In this document: one piece after another, positions 37,701-48,213 of the stretch
Position numbering within the stretch: the first letter of the stretch is position 1
Layout: each line of letters begins with the position of its first letter
Assembly (NCBI GenBank): GCA_964036155.1
Contig: OZ038422.1
Coordinates: forward strand, 8,517,201-8,581,200
DNA length: 64,000 nucleotides
Origin: Diploscapter coronatus
Taxonomy: Eukaryota > Nematoda > Chromadorea > Rhabditida > Rhabditidae
Direction: 5' to 3'
Program-made: the position numbers and the translations under genes
The notes under the pieces: generated by a model
Told to the model about the DNA's origin: nothing
The model's database searches: none
What the model saw: the letters and a program-made list of their open reading frames with translations, nothing else

Positions 37701-38885
37701 TCATGCGAACTTATTTCAATCAATCCTTATTCTCATTTCAATTTCCAAATTTAACCCGAAATTTTGAATAATCTTCACAGCGCTTTTCAAAAACAATAAT
37801 GTCAAGGTAAATGGTTCATCATAATTGAAAAATAATATCGAATTTAGTTTAATTGAGATAAAAATATTTAGTAGAGGTAATTGAAATTCTAACAGCCAGC
37901 CGAAGGCTGACACTAGAACAACGAGCGAGCGGGCGCTCCGCGCCCGCGAAGCAAGGAAGTTCTAGTCAGTTTAATATATTTAAAACTCACAGGTGAGCTA
38001 TAGTGAATGAGGCCGAACTCGCTGGAAATCCTTATTATCACCGGTTTGCTGCATGCATTAGTTATGACCAGGTGCACATCCTTGTCCTTGGCTTGGCTGT
38101 CGAAAGTCACCGAGTTGCGGTTCAGCCTAATCTTCGGTTCAACCTGCAATAAATGTGCATCATTCACGCTAGTTTCTAAGTTATCCATAGTTCTAGCTTG
38201 TTCTATGTTTCAAACATACTACATATCAAATGCCTCTTCATGACGTTTTCTACACCATGACTATCAAACTTGTTAGTCGATACATTGCATTTTCTAGATC
38301 AATTATTTTGTGAAGAAAAGGGCGCAAATCGAAATTGATTTTTGAAGACGTTTGAAATTTACACCAGGTCCACTTTGAGCTGCAGTCGGGTTGGGCGACT
38401 GGTTTCCGGCCCTTCTTCGGGGAGTTCGCTGGCGTTTCTGAAAATGTTTCATTTTTCCATGTTCATGTTCTGCTTTCTGTCATCCAAAAATGATTCAAGT
38501 TTTTAAATACCACTCTTTTCGAACTGCAAACCAGGACGCTAGCAGTGAAGCCGATCAGCAAAATGAATCCGAGAAACTCCGGAAGATGTGCGGCGTATGG
38601 ATAGGGACTCTAAAATCCGAATAAAAGTTGAAAAATGATGTCGTTTGAGCCATGGCTGAAGTCGAATCGAGCTTCTTCAGAAACGAAACAATTATGAAGT
38701 CATGATCGTTGTGATTTTGGATGAAAATTTCGTACCTGAATATTCATGGTGGAAGAGTGGATGCGGCTGGGGGACGATTTCAGCATCGACGGAGAACCCG
38801 GAAGCGGAGGGCTAACATCGGTCTTGGCCAACATCCCATTTGCCAAACCGGAAATCACAAACGATAAGAAGAGACATCTGCGCAT
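34726..38885 (-). CDS. MSP-domain protein with N-terminal membrane segments
   Basis: The start MRRCLFLSFVISGLANGMLA is a signal peptide or anchor. A Pro/Ser-rich linker follows, then a membrane helix (FLGFILLIGFTASVLVC, about 38,590-38,525) and a basic/Pro linker. The MSP (major sperm protein/VAP-like) fold starts VEPKIRLNRNSVTFDS and continues VHLVITNACSKPVIIRI and EFGLIHYSSP. It is then cut by a 1.4 kb intron (about 37,993-36,552) and resumes DYLSIDVNQKATVRLACTGF and RFILSVYAVEAIEN. The C-terminal part is charged and low complexity (DFLRRRRHLENLP; KDKDEANAEGNSA). The last exon ends at 34726-34728 (phase-consistent reading ...EVRNQQGPEET). MSP domains bind FFAT-type peptides or polymerise in sperm; a membrane-anchored version suggests a contact-site or sperm-membrane role, which is inference. 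Exons in the last third are less certain. Confidence 0.65.
34783..35135. repeat. Imperfect inverted repeat inside the last MSP-gene intron
   Basis: About 110 bases at 34783-34895 (TTAGCATGTAAATTGAGTTT ... ACCATTTACCAAAACAGTGA) match the reverse complement of about 35020-35130 (TTAGCATGTAAATCGAGTTT ... TCATTTACCAAATCAATGA). Identity is moderate, roughly three quarters by eye, with about 120 bases between. It looks like an old fold-back element. Confidence 0.7.
37085..37345. repeat. Dispersed repeat, copy 1 (pair with 51940-52200)
   Basis: This segment of the MSP intron resembles 51940-52200 in the same orientation: TTTGTAGTTGG, then ATATCGAGAC, ATCTCGAA, and ACGATATCGATTTG are shared at matching spacing. 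On the minus strand both copies keep an open frame containing GRQIDIV-SES. It is absent from annotated exons. Likely a fragment of an interspersed element of unknown type. Confidence 0.65.
37890..37970. repeat. GC-rich double hairpin in AT-rich intron
   Basis: A short hairpin (CAGCCAGCCGAAGGCTG) is followed by a longer one whose arms start CTAGAAC and end GTTCTAG around a core of GGGCGCTCCGCGCCCGC. GC content is far above the flanking intron. A hairpin followed closely by CTAG recalls Helitron 3' termini, but no partner end was found. Confidence 0.6.
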
Positions 38886-39608
38886 GCTTGTGACGGTCGA
38901 TTGGTTGGTAATGAGGAGATCTTTTTTTAGCGAAATTATGCACTTTCAAACATGCAATTCCATTCTAATTTTACAAATCCAACAAATTCAAAAAAAAAAC
39001 TAATTGAAATCGTTCATAAAAACAATAATAGACTAAATAGGGATACAGTGTCGCTCATAAGTCTTGGAAATGACACTGATTTTTGACGACTATCGGTCCA
39101 GTCCTTCACAATGGGGCCGATCCGACTGAAACTTGACACACATGTTGGGGTGTCCAAATCATGAAGGTTTGCCAACTTCCAGCTTTTCCGGTTAGCTATA
39201 AGAGCGCTATAAATTTTTGAAAATTTTCTTAGACTATCAAGAATTAGCTTTTCAAAAACAAGTGGTTTTATGGGTGTGGGTAATTGGTTTCGACTCAAGA
39301 GTTGTACCAAATAAAACCATAAGATAAGGAGAGTATCATGCAAAAAACCGTACTCAATTTGGATCAAAAATAAAAAGTTATTCAAAAAATAAAATAGGGA
39401 GATAAACTTGAAACACCCTGTACATGCAACCAAACCATTGAGTGAATTTAATGCTGCTTGGAAATATCTTTTTGTGCTGTGATATGTAAGAAACTAATTT
39501 TAATTAATATACTATTTTTTCCTTCCTCCCCACTCTTTTTCACACCTTCGTTAAGTAACAAAATGGTTTTTTTTGGATAAAAGTACCCATTTCTTGGACC
39601 AAAATCGA
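38886..39608. other. Intergenic with a candidate transposon relic
   Basis: Between the MSP-gene start and the small secreted ORF. The only structure seen is the 39046-39421 candidate element described separately. Confidence 0.5.
39046..39421. mobile_element. Possible non-autonomous Tc1/mariner-like relic
   Basis: The left side reads TACAGTGTCGCTCATAAGTC and the right side, reverse-complemented, TACAGGGTGTTTCAAGTTTA. Both begin TA-CAG, as Tc1/mariner insertions do, but the terminal repeats agree only in the first bases. The interior has no intact transposase; a chance frame (39014-39433, minus) lacks family motifs. Weak call. Confidence 0.3.
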
Positions 39609-39965
39609 TCAGGCTTTTTTACGTTGCATACCGCGGGAAAATTGCGCATCTTTTGGTGCAAACCCCATCTCAATTGGATTATCACATCTCCAGATACAAG
39701 CATGCACAGACAGACAAATATACTTAACAAAAATGCTAAAAAGTAAGAAGTAAGATTCCCAGGACGATTGCAGAGCCTTGAAGTAAACATCGGCTTCTGC
39801 GACTCCAACTTTCTTCCATTCTGAAGTGAATGCCAATTTTTCTTTCTTTTCGAATTTGAAATATGACAATTTTCGTAGCTCATCAGCAATAATTGAAAAT
39901 CCGTTTTCGACTGTTATCGTCTTAACGAGTAAGATAAATATAACCATCCTGAAATACTTTTTCAC
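39609..39965 (-). CDS. Possible small secreted protein, 118 residues, unknown
   Basis: A single open frame from ATG 39965 starts MKKYFRMVIFILLVKTITVE, a good signal peptide (basic tip, hydrophobic core). The mature part is charged and helical (DELRKLSYFKFEKKEKLAFT, then WKKVGVAEADVYFKALQSSW), followed by a hydrophobic stretch (YFLLFSIFVKYICLSV) that may instead be intron after a splice near 39760. Its size and style resemble small secreted nematode proteins, but I recognise no family. It lies between the MSP gene and the first srh gene. Confidence 0.4.
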   Translation of the reverse strand: MKKYFRMVIFILLVKTITVENGFSIIADELRKLSYFKFEKKEKLAFTSEWKKVGVAEADVYFKALQSSWESYFLLFSIFVKYICLSVHACIWRCDNPIEMGFAPKDAQFSRGMQRKKA

Positions 39966-40271
39966 GATTTAAACATGCCTTTGTCAGAGAATATTTTACT
40001 TGAAATAAAAAAAATGTTATGATCCAAAATCTCTAAAATCTAACTAATTATTTCGAAGCATGCAGTGCAAACAAAGTTTAAGAACAGGATGATTATTCGA
40101 TTTAGCGTGAACAGATCTGTTTGAAAATTGACAAATTACTCCAATAAGATAAGACATACGTATTGCTTTATTGCTTTAGTGTACAATGTATGTAGAATAA
40201 AAACATCAGTTAGTCATTATAATTTAGTTTGGTGCGATGACAATCACAAAAATACTTTTAAAAAAGTCTTT
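39966..40271. other. Short intergenic, AT-rich
   Basis: About 300 bases between the 3' end of the first srh gene and the small secreted ORF. Nothing recognised. Confidence 0.5.
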
Positions 40272-42753
40272 CTAATTCTCTGGTTGAACTTGTTGAATTT
40301 GCTGTCCTGCTTGGTTAACCTTCGGTTGATTGGTTGACCTTTCGACCACCGATGAATTGACTGAAATTCCATCATCTAGCGTTTTTATTTTGAAATAAAA
40401 ATCGCTCTTACCCACTCCAACTTGACTATTCGGTATGAAATTTAAAAGTTGGATGAATTTATTCTTGACATATTCCCTATAAGATTTTCCCATAAGAATC
40501 ATTGCTATTGTTCCGACGGTCCCCTGTTGGGAAGCATAAATCTGGAGTGCATTCGTTACTTCTAAATAAGTTTTAGATAGGTAATAACTTTTGAACAACT
40601 TTTTTCATCTATCGATCATTCATTATTTTCAAGTTGAAAATTTTTGCAGAATTTATTAGAAAATATTCATTGATGCTTTTATAATCTTACCTAGACTCAA
40701 ATCGCCAACCGTAAAAAGAATAATTAGTGGAATTGATAGAAAAATCAAAGGAATTGTTGTCTAAGAAGATCTTTTTATATTTGATTAACCTGCAAATTTT
40801 CTTACAGTAGCTCTTAGCACTCGAAAATACGATCTCTGCATGCGAAGAGTTGAAGCCGAAAATGAATGACTATTACGAGTCAAATTTCGTACGATCAGGC
40901 CAAAGAACATGAAGTTTTGCTAAATTTTTCATCAGAGAATCATTTATCGTTAGAAAAAGTTAAATTTAGTTTAAAATAATATACGATTTAACCCATTATC
41001 AAAACTAGTTTTATAATAAAATTACAGCACGACTTTGATAAGATCTATTTAAACATTTCGGAACCGAAATTTAGTTTTCGAAAGAAACGAAAATCATGTG
41101 TTCAACTAATTGCGATATCTGTCCGTCTTCAGTTTCACAATCTCCCATTTTGATAACAGATCAAATTCGTTTTTAATTAATTTCTCAAATAATTGATCAA
41201 AATTACCAAAATTATAAATGAAACTCCGCAAATTAGAGCGATGTGTATTTCACAGAACAAACAAGTATCAACAACAACGGCTCGGTCATAGAACAGAGCA
41301 TCAGGCACCTCTATCATTTGCTGAAACTAAAATGTTTTGAAGTTCAATGTAAGATTAACCTTGGCGATTTCCAATTTTGCGATGTCCATATTATCAAATG
41401 GGTAATGAATTAGTGAAATCAAGGAAAGACTTGTGAAAGCCAATTCGAAAATAATCGTTGCCATCATTCGTTTCTTAGTTAATTTCGGGGTATTAATCAC
41501 ATCGATTCGAGAGCATTGATAACGGTATTCATAGCATTCGAATGTGGTCACTCCGTAATCTTAAAACAAAGTATGCTGCAAAATGTGGTATTTTGGCTCC
41601 ATGAATAAGACAGGGACGATGGGTTGATAAATGGAAATGCGGATATGTAGGACTAGAGTTAGGTTTTGGATAGGGTGATCATGGTCTTAAAATGATCAAC
41701 GCGATGGTAGGCACATTTCTCGATAAGAATTAACTTATCCTCAAACCCTAACCCTACCAAGTTTCCCATTTTCAGCCCACCGTCTTATTCAGGGAGCCAG
41801 TATTTTCTATAAAGCCGAGACGAAATTTCCATTTCAATTTTGGTAAAAATTTCGAAGATTTTTGAGAAATTTAGTCCTTCAGTTTCTATTTTAATCTCTA
41901 ATTTGTGAAATCCAATTTCGCCTCAACACTAATTTGTTAGGGAACCAATTAATGAGTATAGGAACATCAGGAGTTGAATGACAACTGGAACTCCGAAATG
42001 TTGAAGTATACCATTTGCATAGCCTAAAATCGTAAAGACCATAGCTCAAACTATAAAAAGAGCTTCAAAATTAAACTAAAAATATGTAAATTTAAAACAT
42101 TTAGAATTTTTCCTTAGAGATTACGAGATCACAAATTTAATCCGGATTCGGTATTCAAGCGTTATGAAAATCTCATCATATCGGATGTCCCGAAAGTAAT
42201 GTCGCAGCTTAAATTTGAACAAAAATTGTAACATTACTTCGGGTCATCTAATATATTATTATTGGTATTTATAAAATTTTAATGGTAATAACTTACCAGC
42301 AAGGTGCGGTAAGAAAAGCACCGGCATAGTTAACCAAAACGCTTGTAGGTCAATACAAATTACACTGAATTTCAAATAAGGTGCATTTCCGACTCAAAAT
42401 CATTGAAATTTGAAATGTTGTAGTGATTTAATTTTAAAACTTTAATTTATTTTTAAAGCAATAGAAAAGAAATTAAATTTAATATCTTCTTAATTTACTT
42501 ACTTGCATTGAAGTTTTGCTAGCAAGAATTTATAATAAGGAGTCATCGCTTTAGGCGAAACGAAAATTATGCAAAATAGACCGAAACAGTTAATTGGAAG
42601 CTGAACGAACGTAATTACTTAACAGGAAAAAAATACCTTTTCAAAAATTGTTCAGTGTTACTATCAATTTACCTGAATAAACGCCATTAAGAATTGAATT
42701 TTGAAATAAATCCGATCATCAAAATGATATACTGTAATGTTTTCATAATCCAT
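40272..42753 (-). CDS. Serpentine receptor class H (Srh) chemoreceptor, copy 1
   Basis: Seven-pass membrane receptor of the nematode Srh class, normally expressed in chemosensory neurons. The start MDYENITVYHFDD is short and extracellular. TM1/loop features are matched by the inverted copy (VSPKAM-type loop). TM2-3 include GYANGILQHFGVPVVIQLL, then FECYEYRYQCSRI, the Srh E-x-R-Y motif. TM4-5 include MMATIIFELAFTSLSLISLI and FCEIHIALICGVSFIILV. The loop FSASTLRMQRSYFRVLRA precedes TM6 (TTIPLIFLSIPLIILFTV). TM7 carries QGTVGTIAMILMGKSYREYV, which fits the Srh H-G-x-x-S/G-T...YRE signature. The tail ends QQIQQVQPEN. No stop or frameshift was seen, so it appears functional. Intron 4 holds a 220-base palindrome. 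It is divergent from the receptor at 44057 and mirrored by the gene at 63187. Confidence 0.85.
41592..41811. mobile_element. MITE-like palindrome in srh copy 1 intron
   Basis: Terminal repeats TGGCTCCATGAATAAGAC and, on the other strand, TGGCTCCCTGAATAAGAC enclose about 180 bases containing GAGTTAGGTTTTGG and CCCTAACCCTACC. The flanks TGGTATTT and GTATTTTC suggest a 6-8 base target duplication. Non-coding. Confidence 0.65.
42183..42250. mobile_element. Tiny mariner-like MITE (TIR GGATGTCCCGAAAGTAATG)
   Basis: A near-perfect palindrome of about 68 bases in an srh copy 1 intron; the ends GTCCCGAAAGTAATG resemble mariner terminal repeats. The same element is found at 63684-63757 in the duplicated arm, so it predates the duplication. 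Confidence 0.6.
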
Positions 42754-44056
42754 AGGCTAAAAAATGATCTTGGAATTGTAAGATTTTAGATAATTATTTC
42801 AAAGAAATAGGCAACCTGAAAAATGCATAACACCGCGACATTAAGACATGCGAAAATATCAAAAAGGAATCTCTAACCTACTCTATCCTCCTCTAACCCC
42901 ATACTGCTTCGCACGTCTTAATGTCATGCATTTTCCAGGTGATCAAAAAACCACGTACCAATGAACTTCTTATACCCTAATATAAAATTCAGTGGCATTT
43001 GATTCGTGTTAGAATTCAAAAATTATTGTTGATGTGTCAGGTGAAACGTCTGTCTAGGGTATTCAAGAATAGCAATTTATGTCGCAGGAATCATTGAAAT
43101 ACAATTGATGAACAATAGGCTATTATTCATTGATTTTTTTCTTACAGTAATTATAATAACAAAAAACCCATAAAATTCGATCAAGACACCTATAGACGTG
43201 TCCAACAATCATTTTTTGCTGAAATAACGCAATACAAGGCTCTTTGGCACTTATTTCATGACTTTTCGCACTCAAATTGCAGAGTGGGCGTGGCCTATCA
43301 TTTTGGGAATAATAAAAACCCATAGAAACTTCAGGATGTTCCAGAAACAAGCAAAGAAATTCAAACAAACGTCCTTACAAGAAAGAAGTTTCCGAATATT
43401 AACTTCAGAAATTCATATCTTTGGTTACACTACTCCATTTTTATGGGGTTTCTAGTTGTAAGCTTGATTAGCCCTACAAACTCCTAGAAAAATACTTCCA
43501 TGAATTTGTCTTCAAATCGGGAATATCACTTGTGCCCTCTAAATATATTTGCAAAAGATGAATAGAATATCAGTTACGACGCCAATAACTTTCCAGAACT
43601 TGTGAGTCACGATAAAAGAATAAGTTCAAAAATTAAACAAAGCACAAAGTTTGGATATTAGTAATCATCTGTAATTAATATTAGACTTTTTTGTAATTCT
43701 AGCTTAATTGGTTACCAAGAGTTTTTCAATATCATCAAAAAAGCTCCGAATTCGTTAGAAATTTGTGCCATTTCTATAATTTTCATCTGCTTCAGATAGT
43801 TCTCAGTTCTCATTATCGCTGTAACTCCATTTTTAGTGGGCATTTACGTCAAACACATAACATTTATGAAAACCATTGTTAGCATTCTTACTTAGAGTTG
43901 CTGAAGTCTGTCGAAGGAGAATAATTATCACATTTTCGTGACAATATTGTCATTCTTGAACTGCCCTCAACTTTTGCAAAATTTAAATTTTTTTAAATTT
44001 ACATTCATCGATTTCTCCTATTTCAGAGATTTACTGCCGTTGATTCTTGATTGAAA
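42754..44056. other. Divergent intergenic region between srh copies 1 and 2
   Basis: Shared control region candidate for two divergent chemoreceptors. It includes a palindromic element (42815-42939) and a stretch of about 450 bases (43100-43560) that is especially well preserved in the inverted copy. Open frames here (43123-43368 minus; 43258-43455 plus) are not gene-like. Confidence 0.6.
42815..42939. mobile_element. MITE-like palindrome, TIR CCTGGAAAATGCAT..., G-rich core
   Basis: Arms of about 35 bases (AAATGCATAACACCGCGACA ... and its complement ending ATGCATTTTCCAG) flank a core whose complement is GGGGTTAGAGGAGGATAG. The orthologous copy is at 62998-63122. Confidence 0.75.
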
Positions 44057-46477
44057 ATGCAGTCGTCAGAGGATGATACGAACATCACGGTCATTTACTA
44101 CGACGATGGACCATTGTCGGCTACCCTCAGGATGTTCGGATTCATTCAACTTCCGATCAATATGTTTGGTCTTTATTGTATCATTTATCTAAGCCCGAAG
44201 TCAATGGATTATTTCTACAAGTGTCTACTGGTCAAGTATCAAATTATGTAAGTTCGAAAATCTCAAAAAGGTCAATACTTTATTTTAGTTCATCTTTACT
44301 TGACTTCGAAACAACTTTACTAATGTGTCCCTGTGTTTTTCGGCCTTATCTTGTAGGATATGCCAATGGGATTCTTCAGTATTTATTTGATATGGATCCG
44401 TTTGCGCAGACTTTGATATGGTACTACACATTTATAGGTCTGACTAGCTTTGCAATATACAAATTCAGGATTTCGTAATTAATTGAAGGGAAACTTGTCA
44501 GAGTTGCAAATCGTAAATGCCGAATTATCATTATCTACAAAAATAGTTTGAAAAAGATTATTCTTCCCTTCAATCATTTCCCTTTTCCTACATTATCTCT
44601 TATATCACGGTATTTGCAAACTGCTGTTAAAGCTAACCTCAAATTTGAACCAGTTACACACATTGACAACTTTAATTTTATAATTCTATTGGCAAGCATT
44701 GTCTGTTTGTAAGTTAGGATAATTGAATTTAGCTTCGAAAACAATGTATTGATTTGATGAATTTAGATTTTTGTCAAATCTACTGTAAATTCTCTAATTG
44801 AAGCACGCCTTCTAATAGGGGCACATCCTTTAAATTTTGAAACTCACTATTACTCTGCTCAAGTCATTTTAGAAAATATCTTGTAATATTCTTTAGCATA
44901 TTTTAAGCCACTTTACTTTTTTATTTCAAACAGTTGTGATGTCTAGATGAAGAGCAATACTGGTTTAAAAATTGAGGCTCAAAGAATAGAAGCAGATATG
45001 TTTCAATTAGAGAATTTACGGTATTCATTTTTTTGCTTGACGAAGCGAGTATTATACAAAGCGAAAGGTAACATGATTAATGATGTATATTTATAATTTA
45101 ATGAGTCTTTTTTCATGTCAATGTACCAGTTAAAACATACTCACAATTTACCGCGTTTAGGTGTGGCCGCCTCAATTTTGGAGCTCTTCGAATATCGCTA
45201 TCAATGTTCTCGAATGGAACAAAAGAGCAAAAAGGTCTCAAAAATCCGAATTACCTTAACAGCTCTGTTTGATTTGGTGTTCGTACAACTTGTTTGGTTG
45301 GCCTATGTGAACTTGCCAGCAAACCAAGACAAGGCAAAATTGGAATTGGCAAAGGTAATATTTTGGCATCGGAAATAGTGCATTTTTAAAATTCATTAGA
45401 TTGTGATTTCATATCTAAAACCCAAGCTATTTTGTAAATCATTTAATCATTAAATTTTCAACCTGTCTAATATTATTCGTTTCACTGTTTGAAAAAATCA
45501 ATTTTAGCTCTGGAAAACACCCTACCATACAATTTTCTATCGACATGCTTTCGTTATTGATGTCTGCGTATTTTGTTTTGTGCATAAAGCTCTACTGAGT
45601 GGAGTGATGTTTTGCTGTGTGGTATTACTGTTTTCAGGAATTAAAAATTACCCAATTTTATGCTAAAGAAAGTCAATAATTATTTCGGATGCAAATGTTT
45701 AAATTTCTCAAAATTACCAATCTGAAAACCTCACGACATACACGTCTTCATTATATTATATAGATAGTATGATGGTGTGAGGAAAGAAATTTTCCTATCC
45801 TTCCTTACTCCAATGCTATTTCGTATCTCATGAGGTTTCCAGATGACTTCCAAATTCGATAATCGATTGAATGCGAGTTCCCTGATATAACTAAGCAGCT
45901 AATTCTGATGTGATTCACAATTTATCACGATCATAACTCGATTACGATTTTAATGCACGAGTTTAGGTTGTTGCAACTTTCTTTATGTTGACGGTTTTCA
46001 ATTTACTGAAAATGAGAAATATGGTATCTGAAGGCACATTTAAAATGCAACGATTCTACTTGTTCGTGCTATGTTCACAGGTTTGTTCTTATCATAAAAT
46101 AACTCACCATTCACATAATACCTAATGAATTCTTAGGTTGTGGTGCCATTCTTCCTAATGGTCATTCCAACGTGTATGGGTTTCTTTGCAAAAGGACTTA
46201 ACCAAGGTTAATTTATTCATATTATTATTATTATTATTGACAATTTTATCTTTTTATTTTAGCATCACATGACATAGCAATTTATACTTTGGCTAATCAT
46301 GGCAGCACTGGTACTATAACTATGCTAATTACGAATAGATATTATCGTGAATATATTCTGTCAAAAATTCCAAAATCGTGGTTTAAATGCTTCAAGAAGG
46401 CAACTGTTTCTGTTTCTGCCTCTAGTGAGAACTTTTCTTTTTCAATAATCAATTCCTTCAAAACATATTTTAGATAG
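44057..46477 (+). CDS. Serpentine receptor class H (Srh) chemoreceptor, copy 2
   Basis: Exons: 44057-about 44249, about 44289-44437, about 45162-45354, about 45509-45620, 45969-46080, about 46138-46206, 46262-46477. It starts MQSSEDDTNITVIYYDDG, then TM1 (IQLPINMFGLYCIIY) and SPKSMDYFYKCLLVKYQ. TM2-3 include LVGYANGILQYLF and, across a 720-nt intron, FIG joined to VAASILELFEYRYQCSRM (E-x-R-Y). TM4 is LTALFDLVFVQLVWLAYV; TM5 includes VCVFCFVHKALLSGVMFCCV. TM6 is VVVPFFLMVIPTCMGFFAKG, and TM7 carries LANHGSTGTITMLITNRYYR, the Srh H-G signature. The C-terminus is Ser-rich, ending NSFKTYFR. It appears intact and is the mirror paralogue of the gene at 59513. Confidence 0.87.
45721..45843. mobile_element. 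MITE-like palindrome, TIR TCTGAAAACCTCA
   Basis: Ends TCTGAAAACCTCACGACATA and, complemented, TCTGGAAACCTCATGAGATA enclose about 80 bases with a core related to GGAGTAAGGAAGGATAGG. It sits in an srh copy 2 intron; the duplicated arm has the same element at 60135-60252. Confidence 0.7.
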
Positions 46478-48213
46478 AGCTTCAAATAACGAGAGATCTA
46501 CCAATTTCGCCAATAGAATGGTCATCCCGAGATTGTTTGTGCAAAATTAATAAAATCCTAAATCGATAATATTTGAATGAATCATTTTTACGATAGTTGT
46601 TAGCAAATTTCAAGATTACATAATAATTACTATAATGATGATGTTGATCTTGGGATCTTGTAAAACGCAATTCCAAGTCATTCAAATGAAAATTTTCATA
46701 AGTTTATATCTCCCTGTGTATCAGACTAAAGTTTATGATTATTTTTTTATTTCGTAGATCTTGAGTAGAAGAATATGGAAAAAATAATAAGAAAGTTTTT
46801 TTGTAAATTAATTTGGCGAGAAAAATTACCCTATATGCACGTACTGCGTTTACAAGTGTAATTTGAGTTAATGTCGGAGTTTTCCATGAAATCTTGTAGA
46901 GCTCTTCAAGTTGATCAACTTTGTTCCAGAACTTATTCTGGAATGTGCATACATAAGGAGCTATGAATTTTTGAAAATTCTTCCATGAAAATCACTCTGA
47001 TTTTACGAATTTGACGATTTATTTGACCCCGGGATCCCTCCATCTTTTTCACAAAATCTGTATCCTTTTACGCAAAATTTAATGGGTTTTCAAATAAGAT
47101 GATTTCTTTTATAATTCTTTATGTTATAATAGTGACATGATCAGAGTCAATAACACCAACAACAAGTTGAGGAATGAAATGATTTATTATCATCATAGAT
47201 CCCAGTTAGATCATCAGTAGATTAGTATGCTAGTTCTGATGTTCATTACTGGTCGCAGACTACTCAACCCCGTCGAGAGTCTCTCGCCCAGCGGCGCCAC
47301 CGCTGGGACTAGGAGTAGTTCTGCTTCTGGCCCGACTGCTCGCGATAAGACGAAACTGGATAATGACAATAATCAGACTCATACTGATTCGTCAACTAAT
47401 ATCTTAGATAAGACAGTCTTAATGCTAATTTGGCTCTACCAAATTATGATCATTATTTCTGTGTATCCGATATCAGGTTACCACAATTTCCAGCAGGCTT
47501 TTCTTCCTACCGACGGGATCAAAATCGCAATTTCTAATATCCCTGCTAAAATGAAGTATTTTTAGGCTCAATCAGACTTGGGAAATTTCAAACCGCAAAC
47601 AACCGCATGAAATGAGATAGCATGCCTAATCGAGAGAGAAAAAGATCATCTTTCTTTCCGTCTCTCAATAAGACATACTGTCTCTTTTCATGCGGTTGTC
47701 TGCGGTTCGAAATTTCCCAAGTCTGGGCTCAATGCAATATTTGAAGGGAACATAAGCAGCGAATTTTGGAAATGCACACCAGGAAAGGCGAAGGTTCTAC
47801 AAACTGCACCTGATGGACAGTCATCTGTAAGCTGGTAAAACTTTGCATTTGTAATTTTATAACACTGAAAATTTATAATTTTTGATGTGATTTTTCACCT
47901 AAACATTTATTGATCTAAAATTTTGATAACAAATACCACTTCTGGTCAACGAAAAAATTAAGCAAAATTATGCAAAACAGTAACGATCACACTAAATTAA
48001 CATGAAAAATTCCGTTATGATCAGCATCAAAATATGAAAAATAAAAATAAATGGAATTAAAAGATTGGAAAAAAAATATACTCGAGTCAGCGCGGACCTG
48101 TTCAAAAGTGATTATCACAAAGTCGGAGCGAGTGAACCAAGAAAGACAATGAGAATGTGGGAATGTTTCGTATTTTGACACTATGATACATGACTTGGAG
48201 TCTGAATAGGTCA
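46478..48213. other. Intergenic; GC-rich open stretch and a hAT-type MITE
   Basis: The arm of the inverted duplication ends at about 46703. A locally GC-rich stretch at 47260-47350 lies in an open frame of 112 codons (47227-47565) with a plausible anchor helix (TVLMLIWLYQIMIIISV). An exon-like stretch follows the MITE at 47735-47830 (FEGNISSEFWKCTPGKAKVL). I cannot assemble a complete gene; it may be a decayed one. Confidence 0.4.
47573..47725. mobile_element. hAT-type MITE with 8-bp target duplication
   Basis: The 153-base element has ends CAGACTTGGGAAATTTC on both sides and arms of about 45 bases (AACCGCAAACAACCGCATGA and variant). It is flanked on both sides by an exact 8-base duplication, GGCTCAAT (47565-47572 and 47726-47733). 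An 8-bp duplication is the hallmark of hAT transposition. There is no coding capacity, so it would need transposase in trans. Confidence 0.88.

Larger units (their letters stand above)
41930..46703 (+). repeat. Inverted segmental duplication, arm A
   Basis: This arm, carrying the srh copy 1 5' half, the 1.3 kb divergent intergenic region and srh copy 2, matches 59290-64000 in reverse complement. Paired points are 42753/63187, 44057/61820, 46477/59513 and about 46703/59290. Identity by eye is about 93-98 per cent in non-coding stretches. The duplication may extend left of 41930, since its partner runs off the window. Confidence 0.93.

Noticed and set aside
43123..43368. Minus-strand frame conserved in both duplication arms (partner 62490-62814)
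   Set aside because: Conservation is explained by the recent duplication; the frame is broken differently in the partner and has no domain.
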